Source of the DNA: Micromonospora humi
GTDB taxonomy: Bacteria; Actinomycetota; Actinomycetes; Mycobacteriales; Micromonosporaceae
DNA length: 64,000 nt
Assembly (NCBI RefSeq): GCF_900090105.1
Contig: NZ_FMDM01000007.1
Span: 186,001-250,000, forward strand
Direction: 5' to 3'
Positions 27,867 to 35,174 of this stretch are shown here, piece after piece. A program made the translations under genes and the position numbers. Numbering within the stretch: position 1 is the stretch's first letter; each line of letters opens with the position of its first letter. The notes below the pieces were generated by a model. It made no database searches and was not told where the DNA came from. It saw only the letters and a list, made by a program, of their open reading frames with translations.

Positions 27867-30488
27867 GTGCCCGTCACCCCTCCCACCGGTCCCCGCCGGT
27901 GGCTCGCACCGCCCGACCTCGCCGTCTCGCTCGCCGGCGCGCTCTTCCTGCTGGCCGGCGTCGCCGGGCTCGTGCCCGGCCCCGCTGCCGCAGCGCTCGC
28001 CGTCGCCGGTGGCTGCGCCCTCGCCTGCGTCCGGCTCGCCTGGCTGGCCGGCGTCCCACCCGCGCCGTCCCCGACGCCGCACGCCGCCCCGGCCGCGGAG
28101 CGGTCCGCCCCGACGCCGCACGCCGCCCCGGCCGCGGAGCGGTCCGCCCCGACGCCGCACGCCGCCCCGGCCCCGGGGCGGTCCGCCCCGACGCCGCACG
28201 CCGCCCCGGCCCCGGGGCGGTCCGCCCCGACGCCGCACGCCGCCCCAGCCGCGGAGCGGTCCGCGCCCGCCCCTACGCCGCACGCCGTCTCGGCCCCGGA
28301 GTGCGCCGGGGCGGCCCCGGAGCGCCCGGCGTCGTCGTCGACGCCCCGCCCGCCCTCGGGGCGCCCGGCGCCCTCCCCGACGCCTCGCGCCGGTTCCGGG
28401 CCGGGCCGCCGTGCGCCGGACGCGCCGCCCGACCGGGCGGGTGGGGGCGCGACCGGGCGGCAGGCCCGGCGGGTGGCGTTGTCCCGCCGGGTCGCCGCGA
28501 TCCTCGACGGCGCAGTCCTGGTCGCCGGCCTCACCGTCGCGGTGTTGCCGCTCAGCGATCCGGCGCACCGGCTGCCGGTCGCGCTGGGCGGGCTGGGCCT
28601 GGCCGGGTCACTGCACGCCGCGGCCCTGCTCCGCCTGCCCGGCCGGTCCCGGCTGCCCGGGCGGGAGCGGCTGCGCCGCACCGTCGACGTGCTCGCGCTC
28701 GGCGTCAGCCTGGTCTTCGCCGGCTGGATGCTGCTGCCCGCCGGCCCGGTGCCACCGGCCGCGCTGATCGCCAGCGTGGGCGGGGCGGTGACGCTGGCCG
28801 TGCTCACGATGGCGGCGCTCGCCGAGCGCCACCGGCGGCCGGGAGCGGCGCGCTGCCACGCCGGGGCCGGCCTCACGCTGGGCGGGTTGGCGTTGCTCGT
28901 GGTGCTGCTGTCCTACCACGCACCGGATCGGGCGCTGTCGGCCGTCGCGCCGCCGGTGCTGGCCGGTGCGCTGCTCACCGCGGCCGGCGCGCGGCGTACC
29001 TCGGCCGGGGAGCGACCGCACCACGGCGCCGCGCCGGCCGCCTGGCCGCGTCTCACCGCGCCCGCCGGGATCGCCGCCGTGGCCGCCGGGGTGCATCTGG
29101 GTACGGCGGGGGAGTTCAGCCCGGCGGCGATGGCCCTCGGGCTGTCGGTCATCCCGCCGATCATGGTGGGGGAGCTGCTCGCCGCCGCCGACCAGCGTCG
29201 CCGGGTCGAGCGGCTGGTCGCCAGCGAGGCGTGGTTGCGGCGCGTCGTCGGCGCGGACGGCGAGACCGGTGAGCCGGCGCCGCTGACCCGGGCCGAACTG
29301 GTCCGGGCGCTGCCCCTGCGCAGCGGCGGCGCGCTGCTCGTGGTGGACCTGCACGGCGACGACGCGACGGCACCGGACGGGCCGGTGCCGGCCGAGGTGC
29401 AGCGGCGGCTGCGTGTCGGCTGCGGGCCGCACGACCTGGTCGCCCGGTTCAACGACACCGGGTACGCGGTGCTCACCGACGTCGGGCCGGTGCCCGCGTA
29501 CGCACTGGGCATCCGGTTGCTGGCGGCGCTGGCCGAGCCGTACCCCCGGCCGGGCGGGGTGACCCGGCTCCGGGTGAGCATCGGGCTGGCCGAGACCACC
29601 GGTGGTGATCCGGAGGACGTGCTGCGCCAGGCCGACCTGGCCCGGCGGCGGGCGGTGCAGCTCGGCCGGGACCGGGTCGAGTGGTACGACGCCTACCTGG
29701 AGGAGCAACTGGTCCGCCGGCTCGACCTGGAGCGGGAGTTGCCCGGCGCGGTGGCGCGCGGCGAGCTGGATCTCGTCTACCAGCCGGTGGTGGCGCTGGC
29801 CGACCGGATGCCGGCGGGCACCGAGGCGCTGCTGCGCTGGCGCAGCCCGGTGCTGGGCACGGTGCTGCCGGCGGAACTGCTGCCGGTGGCGACCGACCTC
29901 GATCTGCTGGGGGAGGTCGGGTGGTGGGTGGTGGACCGGGCCTGCCGGCAGCTCGCCGCCTGGTCGGAAGGGGGCCGCGAGCTGTGGATGGCGGTCAACG
30001 TCACCCCGCGGGAGCTGACCGCGAAGGACTTCGTGGCGCGGACCGCGACCGCGCTGGCGGCGTACGACGTGCCGCCGGAGCGGCTGGTGGTGGAGGTGGC
30101 CGAGCCGGCGGTCGGGGCGGAGCTGTCCACCGTGGTGGCTCGCCTCGCCGGCCTGCGGTCGCTCGGCGTCCGGACCGCGCTGGACGACTTCCGGGCCGAG
30201 CACGCCTCCCTCGCCCAGCTCCGCCGGTTGCCGATCGATCTGCTCAAGGTGGGCCCGAACCTGGTGGCGCCCGGCGCCGACGGGCAACGCCCGCTGATCG
30301 ACGTGGTGGCGAACCTGGGCGACCGGCTGGGCGTGGAGGTGGTGGTGGAGGGGCTGGAGTCGGACGGTCAGGTGGCCGGGGCGCGGCGGGCCGGCTGCCG
30401 GTACGGGCAGGGCTTCGCGCTGGCCCGGCCGGCGACCGCGGAGCGGGTCGAGGCGTGGTTCGAGGAGTTCCCCTCGGCGTCGAGGTGA
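27867..30488 (+). CDS. membrane protein with degenerate GGDEF and variant EAL domain
   Basis: 873 residues. Membrane helices begin at residue 18. An unusual Pro/Ala/Ser linker with five 13-residue tandem repeats (about residues 69-133) splits the first helices from four or more further ones (about 210-450). The GGDEF domain is broken: FNDTG at 528-532 replaces GGDEF, and the RxxD site is absent. The EAL domain keeps EAL (653-655), VNVTPREL and the lysine in DLLKVG, but the DDFGTGYSS loop reads DDFRAEHAS (from residue 773) and the Asp after the lysine motif is Gly. Cyclase activity is very unlikely and phosphodiesterase activity doubtful; a binding or sensor role is more likely. Confidence 0.85.
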   Translation: MPVTPPTGPRRWLAPPDLAVSLAGALFLLAGVAGLVPGPAAAALAVAGGCALACVRLAWLAGVPPAPSPTPHAAPAAERSAPTPHAAPAAERSAPTPHAAPAPGRSAPTPHAAPAPGRSAPTPHAAPAAERSAPAPTPHAVSAPECAGAAPERPASSSTPRPPSGRPAPSPTPRAGSGPGRRAPDAPPDRAGGGATGRQARRVALSRRVAAILDGAVLVAGLTVAVLPLSDPAHRLPVALGGLGLAGSLHAAALLRLPGRSRLPGRERLRRTVDVLALGVSLVFAGWMLLPAGPVPPAALIASVGGAVTLAVLTMAALAERHRRPGAARCHAGAGLTLGGLALLVVLLSYHAPDRALSAVAPPVLAGALLTAAGARRTSAGERPHHGAAPAAWPRLTAPAGIAAVAAGVHLGTAGEFSPAAMALGLSVIPPIMVGELLAAADQRRRVERLVASEAWLRRVVGADGETGEPAPLTRAELVRALPLRSGGALLVVDLHGDDATAPDGPVPAEVQRRLRVGCGPHDLVARFNDTGYAVLTDVGPVPAYALGIRLLAALAEPYPRPGGVTRLRVSIGLAETTGGDPEDVLRQADLARRRAVQLGRDRVEWYDAYLEEQLVRRLDLERELPGAVARGELDLVYQPVVALADRMPAGTEALLRWRSPVLGTVLPAELLPVATDLDLLGEVGWWVVDRACRQLAAWSEGGRELWMAVNVTPRELTAKDFVARTATALAAYDVPPERLVVEVAEPAVGAELSTVVARLAGLRSLGVRTALDDFRAEHASLAQLRRLPIDLLKVGPNLVAPGADGQRPLIDVVANLGDRLGVEVVVEGLESDGQVAGARRAGCRYGQGFALARPATAERVEAWFEEFPSASR
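28071..28265 (+). repeat. five 39-bp tandem repeats inside the second GGDEF-EAL gene
   Basis: Five in-frame units encode PTPHAAPAAERSA or PTPHAAPAPGRSA in the order AAER, AAER, APGR, APGR, AAER; a decayed sixth follows. The near-identity of the DNA suggests recent unequal crossing-over or slippage. Confidence 0.92.
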
Positions 30489-30497
30489 GTCGGTGCC

Positions 30498-30510
30498 TTA
30501 ACCGGTTCAG
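30498..30510. promoter_or_regulatory. LacI-type operator-like site at the 3' end of the LacI gene
   Basis: TTAACCGGTTCAG; on the other strand it reads CTGAAC-CG-GTTAA, a near-perfect palindrome with the central CG typical of LacI-family operators. The same CTGAACCG half-site recurs upstream of the LacI gene and the transporter operon. Confidence 0.45.
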
Positions 30511-31526
30511 TTGACCCGTGGCGGGGCGGTGCTGCCCCGCGGCGTGAGGTGGGCGGTCTCGTCCTGCACGCCGGTCACCTCCTCGCCGGCGATCACCGCG
30601 AGGAGTTGCCGGGCGGCGTGTGCGCCGTACGCCGGGATGTCCCGGCCCAGCGCGGTCAGCGGCGGGTGCACGAGCTGGCAGAGCGGCGAGTCGTCCCACG
30701 CCACGATGGACAGGTCGCCGGGGACGGCGAGCCCCATCTCCTGGGCCACCGAGAGACCGGCGATCGCCATCACGTCGTTGTCGTAGATCACCGCGGTCGG
30801 CCGCCGGGCGGAGCTGAGCAGCCGGCGGGTGGCCCGCGCCCCCTCCTCGCCGGTGTAGTCGGACCAGACCGTGCTCGCCTCGTCCAGCCCGAGTCGCCGG
30901 CACACGTCGGTGAACGCGTCGGTGCGGATCTCGGTGTGCAGCAGCGAGGGCAGCCCGCCGACCCGGGCGATCCGCCGGTGCCCGAGCGCGACCAGGTACT
31001 CCACCGTCTCGACCAGGGCCGCCGCGTCGTCGGACCAGACGCTGGCCAGGCCGCCGGTGTGCCCGGGACCGCCGATGACCACCGCGGGCAGTTGCAGTTC
31101 CTCCAGCGCGGGCACCCGCCGGTCGTCGGTGCGCAGGTCGCAGACGAAGACGCCGTCTACCCGGCGCTCGGCCCACCAGCGTCGGTAGACCGCGATCTCG
31201 GCCTCCTGGTCGGTGACCACCTGGAGGGTCAGCGCGTACGAGCGGGCCGACAGCTCGGACTCGACGCCGCTGATCAGCTCCATGAAGAACGGCTCGATGC
31301 CCAGTATCCGGGCGGGCCGGCACAGCGCCAGCCCGACCGCCTTGGCGGTGGCGCCGGAGAGCGCCCGGGCGGCGCTGCTCGGGCTGAACCCGATCTCGGC
31401 GGCGATCGCGAGGATGCGCTGGCGGGTCGCCTCGGAGACGCCGGGTTGTCCGTTCAGCGCGTACGACACCGCGCCCTTGGAGACCCCGGCGCGCCGGGCG
31501 ACGTCGGCGATGGTCGGCCGCTTCAC
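30507..31526 (-). CDS. LacI-family transcriptional regulator (mannoside locus)
   Basis: 339 residues. The N-terminal helix-turn-helix is TIADVARRAGVSKGAVSYALNG, with the hinge helix SPSSAARALSG; the sugar-binding domain follows (LTLQVVTDQEAE, DGVFVCDLR, AVIYDNDVMAIAGL). It diverges from a sugar ABC transporter and beta-mannosidase operon, so it very likely represses that operon until a mannoside binds. GTG 31526 follows GGAGGAACCCTTCG. The inverted repeat at 31647-31680, between the two divergent genes, could mediate autoregulation. Confidence 0.92.
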   Translation of the reverse strand: MKRPTIADVARRAGVSKGAVSYALNGQPGVSEATRQRILAIAAEIGFSPSSAARALSGATAKAVGLALCRPARILGIEPFFMELISGVESELSARSYALTLQVVTDQEAEIAVYRRWWAERRVDGVFVCDLRTDDRRVPALEELQLPAVVIGGPGHTGGLASVWSDDAAALVETVEYLVALGHRRIARVGGLPSLLHTEIRTDAFTDVCRRLGLDEASTVWSDYTGEEGARATRRLLSSARRPTAVIYDNDVMAIAGLSVAQEMGLAVPGDLSIVAWDDSPLCQLVHPPLTALGRDIPAYGAHAARQLLAVIAGEEVTGVQDETAHLTPRGSTAPPRVN

Positions 31527-31646
31527 CGAAGGGTTCCTCCACTGTGTCCGGCCCTCGCGGGCGCTGCTCGGCCGCCGGGGTGTCGGCGGTGAGTGACGCT
31601 ACTGCACCCGCCCCGCCGCGCGGTCGGCGCGGCGGGTGCGGAGGAA

Positions 31647-31680
31647 CTGAACCGCACAGTTCGTCACTGGTGCGGTTCAG
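31647..31680. promoter_or_regulatory. paired LacI operator-like half-sites
   Basis: CTGAACCGCAC (31647-31657) and GTGCGGTTCAG (31670-31680) form a perfect 11-bp inverted repeat with a 12-bp spacer, in the 384-bp divergent region. Each arm carries the TGAACCG motif seen again over the transporter promoter. Confidence 0.6.
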
Positions 31681-31811
31681 CGTACGGGGAACCCGGTTCC
31701 TGTCCAGTGCCCGCCCGCTCCCGATTCTGCTCAGGAAAGCGCTCCACCACGCATGGTCGCGCTCCCAGAGGTGTTCCGAGGTTACCGGACGGCCTCGCTG
31801 TTAACCGGCCG

Positions 31812-31861
31812 TTGACAGTGCAGGGGGTGAACCGTACGGTGGCCTCACTTATCCGGTTCAG
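31812..31861 (+). promoter_or_regulatory. promoter of the mannoside transporter operon with overlapping operators
   Basis: TTGACA (31812-31817) and TACGGT (31835-31840) are spaced by exactly 17 bp. TGAACCG (31828-31834) abuts and overlaps the -10 region, and CCGGTTCA lies at about 31853-31860, just after the predicted start. Repressor bound here would block polymerase. Confidence 0.7.
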
Positions 31862-31910
31862 TCAACGTCTCTCGATCTCGGGAGCGTTCCCATTCGGCGC
31901 GGAGGATGAC

Positions 31911-33194
31911 ATGAAACGGTCCTGGACGCACTGGGCGCGCACGGCCGCCGTCGGTGCCGTCAGCCTGGTCATGATCGCCGCCTGCAGCGGCAGAAGCACC
32001 ACCGGCGGCTCGGACGCGGCCGACGGTCAGGTCACATTGAAGATCAATTTCTGGGGCGACTTCGGCCTGCAGGACCTCAAGACGAAGTACGAGGCCGAGC
32101 ACAAGAACGTCAAGATCCAGCTCAACTCGGGCGAGTACAACGCCCAGCACGAGGACCTGCAGAAGAAGCTCGTCGCCGGCAACGGCGCGCCGGACATCGC
32201 GGCGATCGACGAGGGCTTCATGGTCCAGTTCCGCAGCCAGTCCGACAAGTTCGTCAACCTGCTCGACAAGGGCGCCGGCTCCTACGAGAGCAAGTACCTG
32301 CCCTGGAAGTGGAAGCAGTCGCTGTCGGCCGACGGCAAGACGCAGATCGGCCTCGGCACCGACGTCGGTGGCCTGGCCATGTGCTACCGCACCGACCTGT
32401 TCAAGGCCGCCGGCCTGCCCACCGAGCGCGACCAGGTCTCCGCGCTCTGGCCCACCTGGGACAAGTTCCTCGAGGTCGGCCAGCAGTACACCGGCAAGAC
32501 CAAGAAGAAGTTCATCGACGCCGGCACCAACCTGTTCAACCCGATCCTCGGGCAGCAGCAGGTCGGCTTCTACGACGACCAGGAAAAGCTCCAGATGCAG
32601 CAGGGCCCGAAGGTCGCCTTCGACTACACGGTCAAGGCCGTCGACGAGGGGTTGTCCGCCAACCTGATCAGCTTCCAGGCCGACTGGGACAAGGGCTTCA
32701 CCAGCGGCGCGTTCGCCGTGCTCGCCTGCCCGGCCTGGATGCTCGGCCACATCAAGGACACCGCGCCCGGCACCCAGGGCAAGTGGGACATCGCCGCGGT
32801 TCCCGGCGGCGGCGGCAACTGGGGCGGCTCGTTCCTGACCATCCCCAAGCAGGGCAAGAACGTCGACGAGGCGTACAAGCTGCTGGAGTGGCTGGTGGCG
32901 CCGGAGCAGCAGATCGAGATCTTCAAGAAGGTCGGCAACCTGCCGTCCCAGCCGGCGCTCTACGCCGACCCGGCCATCGCCGACTTCAAGAACCCGTTCT
33001 TCAACAACGCCCCGGTCGGCCAGATCTTCCCGAAGATGGCGCAGGGCCTCACCCCGCAGTACCTGGGCAAGAAGAACGGCCCCACCCGCGTCGCCGTGGA
33101 GAACGTGATCCGGCGGGTGGAGAACAAGTCGCTGAAGCCGGACGCCGCCTGGAACGAGGCGGTCAAGGAGGCCGACAAGGCCGCCAAGTCCTGA
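31911..33194 (+). CDS. ABC transporter sugar-binding lipoprotein
   Basis: 427 residues, family 1 extracellular solute-binding protein. The lipobox Cys is Cys25 in LVMIAAC. The mature part starts with the usual VTLKINFWGDFG strand; LVAGNGAPDIAAID and a C-terminal AYKLLEWLVAPEQQIEIF are typical. It captures a sugar for the two permeases encoded next; the ATPase is not in the operon and is probably a shared MsiK-type protein, as in other actinobacteria. The ATG follows GGAGG at 31901. The frame is open upstream of this ATG, but the promoter lies there. Confidence 0.93.
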   Translation: MKRSWTHWARTAAVGAVSLVMIAACSGRSTTGGSDAADGQVTLKINFWGDFGLQDLKTKYEAEHKNVKIQLNSGEYNAQHEDLQKKLVAGNGAPDIAAIDEGFMVQFRSQSDKFVNLLDKGAGSYESKYLPWKWKQSLSADGKTQIGLGTDVGGLAMCYRTDLFKAAGLPTERDQVSALWPTWDKFLEVGQQYTGKTKKKFIDAGTNLFNPILGQQQVGFYDDQEKLQMQQGPKVAFDYTVKAVDEGLSANLISFQADWDKGFTSGAFAVLACPAWMLGHIKDTAPGTQGKWDIAAVPGGGGNWGGSFLTIPKQGKNVDEAYKLLEWLVAPEQQIEIFKKVGNLPSQPALYADPAIADFKNPFFNNAPVGQIFPKMAQGLTPQYLGKKNGPTRVAVENVIRRVENKSLKPDAAWNEAVKEADKAAKS

Positions 33195-33276
33195 CGCACC
33201 CCAGGTGCCGGAGCGGGACCCGAACCGCTCCGGCACCGCCGTACCCGCCCACCCTCCTCGGCTCTGGAGTGAACCG

Positions 33277-34290
33277 ATGTCCAGCACCCGTGCCGCGCCC
33301 GCGCCGCCGAGCCGCCGACCCGCGCCGGAGCGCGGCCGTTCCGGGGCCGACGAACGGCGGCTGACCTGGCGCAACCGGCTGTACCGCTTCGACATGCGCT
33401 ACATGCCGTACCTCATGATCGCGCCGTTCTTCCTGCTCTTCCTCGTGTTCGGGCTCTTCCCGCTGCTGTTCAACGCGGTGGTCTCGCTGCGCAACTACCG
33501 GCTCGACGACCCGACGCTGCCCTACTGGGCGGGCGTCGAGAACTTCAGCCGGCTCGTCGCCGACGAGGACTTCTGGAACGCGCTCTACAACACCTTCGGC
33601 ATCTTCCTGCTCTCCACCGTGCCGCAGCTGCTGCTCGCCCTGCTGGTCGCCTCGCTGCTCAACCGGCAACTGCGCGCGCAGACCTGGTGGCGGGTCGGCG
33701 TGCTGCTGCCCTACGTGACGCCGATCGTGGCCTCGACCATGGTGTTCAGCGTCTTCTTCTCCCGCGACTTCGGCATGGCCAACTGGGTGCTCGGCCTGTT
33801 CGGCATCGGCGGCGCGGACGACCCGATCGACTGGCGGGCCGACAAGATGCACGCCTGGATCGCCATCGCCACCATGGTCAACTGGAAGTGGATCGGCTAC
33901 AACGCGCTGCTCTACCTGGCCGCCATGCAGTCCATCCCGCGCGACGTCTACGAGGCGGCCGCGATCGACGGCGCCGGCCAGTGGAAGCAGCTCTGGCGCA
34001 TCACCGTGCCGATGATCCAGCCGGTGGTGCTGTTCACCGTGATCCTCTCCACCATCGGCGGGTTGCAGCTGTTCACCGAGCCGATGCTCTTCGACCCCAA
34101 CGCCCAGGCCGCCACCGGCGGACCGAACGGCGAGTGGCAGACCATCGCCCAGCTCATCTACAAGGTCGGCTGGAAGGACCTCAACCTCGGCTACGCCGCC
34201 GCCATGTCCTGGGCCCTGTTCCTGATCATCCTGGTCGTCGCCGGCCTGAACTACGTGCTGACGAACCGACTGTCCGGAGGCCGCAAATGA
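33277..34290 (+). CDS. sugar ABC transporter permease, first subunit (MalF type)
   Basis: 337 residues with six membrane helices. The first is YLMIAPFFLLFLVFGLFPLL. The cytoplasmic EAA loop, which contacts the ATPase, reads EAAAIDGAGQWKQLWRITVP. ATG 33277 follows GGAG; an upstream GTG would add 24 residues that look noncoding. Its stop overlaps the next permease by ATGA. Works with the preceding binding protein in uptake of a sugar, presumably a manno-oligosaccharide given the beta-mannosidase downstream. Confidence 0.93.
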   Translation: MSSTRAAPAPPSRRPAPERGRSGADERRLTWRNRLYRFDMRYMPYLMIAPFFLLFLVFGLFPLLFNAVVSLRNYRLDDPTLPYWAGVENFSRLVADEDFWNALYNTFGIFLLSTVPQLLLALLVASLLNRQLRAQTWWRVGVLLPYVTPIVASTMVFSVFFSRDFGMANWVLGLFGIGGADDPIDWRADKMHAWIAIATMVNWKWIGYNALLYLAAMQSIPRDVYEAAAIDGAGQWKQLWRITVPMIQPVVLFTVILSTIGGLQLFTEPMLFDPNAQAATGGPNGEWQTIAQLIYKVGWKDLNLGYAAAMSWALFLIILVVAGLNYVLTNRLSGGRK

Positions 34291-35174
34291 GCGCCATCGC
34301 CGCCCCGCCCGCCCGGCGCAAGCGACGCCCGATGGCCCGGGCCCCGCAGGACACCCCGGCCGGGCTCTGGACCTACCTGCTGCTCGCGGTCAGCATGCTG
34401 TTCGCCGCGTTCCCGCTCTACTGGATGTTCGTCATCGCCACCAGCAACGACGAGGCGCTGGCGAAGCTCCCGCCGGCGATCATCCCGGGCGACCGGTTCC
34501 TGACCAACGTCGACGAGGTCTTCTCCCTCCAGGACGTCTACTTCGCCGCCTCGCTGGTCAACAGCGTGATCGTGTCGACAGTGGTGACCGCCTCGGTGCT
34601 GTTCTTCTGCTCGCTGGCCGGCTTCGCGTTCGCCAAGCTGCGGTTCAAGGGCAGCAACGCGCTGATGGTCTTCGTGGTGCTCACGCTCACCGTGCCCAAC
34701 CAGCTCGGCATCGTCGCGCTCTACATCGTGATGGGCAAGCTCGGCTGGAACGGGACCCTGCTCGCGGTCATCGCACCCGGCCTGGTCACCGCGTTCGGCG
34801 TGTTCTACATGCGGCAGTTCATCGTGAACACCGTCCCGGACGAGCTGGTCGAGTCGGCCCGGGTCGACGGCGCCACGACCATGCGGGTGTACGCCACCAT
34901 CGTGCTGCCCGCGATCCGCCCGGCCCTCGCGGTACTCGGCCTGCTCACGTTCGTGTCCACCTGGAACGAGTTCCAGTGGCCGCTGATCACGCTGAGCGGC
35001 ACCGACTTCCCCACCTCCATGGTCGCGGTCTCCGACCTGGCCAGCGGCAACTACGTGATCTACCGGCGGGTGCTGGCCGGCGCGTTCATCGCCACCATCC
35101 CCCTGCTGCTCATGCTGTTCATCGGTGGACGCCAGATCGTCCGCGGAATCATGGAAGGCGCGGTGAAGTCGTGA
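34287..35174 (+). CDS. sugar ABC transporter permease, second subunit (MalG type)
   Basis: 295 residues, six membrane helices, beginning with LWTYLLLAVSMLFAAFPLYWM. The EAA loop is ESARVDGATTMRVYATIVLP. It is coupled to the upstream permease by ATGA and to the beta-mannosidase by GTGA, so the three genes form one tightly coupled unit. Confidence 0.93.
   Translation: MSAIAAPPARRKRRPMARAPQDTPAGLWTYLLLAVSMLFAAFPLYWMFVIATSNDEALAKLPPAIIPGDRFLTNVDEVFSLQDVYFAASLVNSVIVSTVVTASVLFFCSLAGFAFAKLRFKGSNALMVFVVLTLTVPNQLGIVALYIVMGKLGWNGTLLAVIAPGLVTAFGVFYMRQFIVNTVPDELVESARVDGATTMRVYATIVLPAIRPALAVLGLLTFVSTWNEFQWPLITLSGTDFPTSMVAVSDLASGNYVIYRRVLAGAFIATIPLLLMLFIGGRQIVRGIMEGAVKS

Larger units (their letters stand above)
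31527..31910. other. divergent control region of the mannoside locus
   Basis: 384 bases between the LacI gene and the binding-protein gene, containing the paired operator at 31647-31680, the promoter at 31812-31840 and the leader with an AGGAGG-like site at 31901. Bases 31681-31800 show no clear element. Confidence 0.75.

Noticed and set aside
31593..31910. Binding-protein gene start upstream of 31911
   Set aside because: The frame is open but the upstream part contains the promoter and operators; the lipoprotein signal begins at 31911 after GGAGG.
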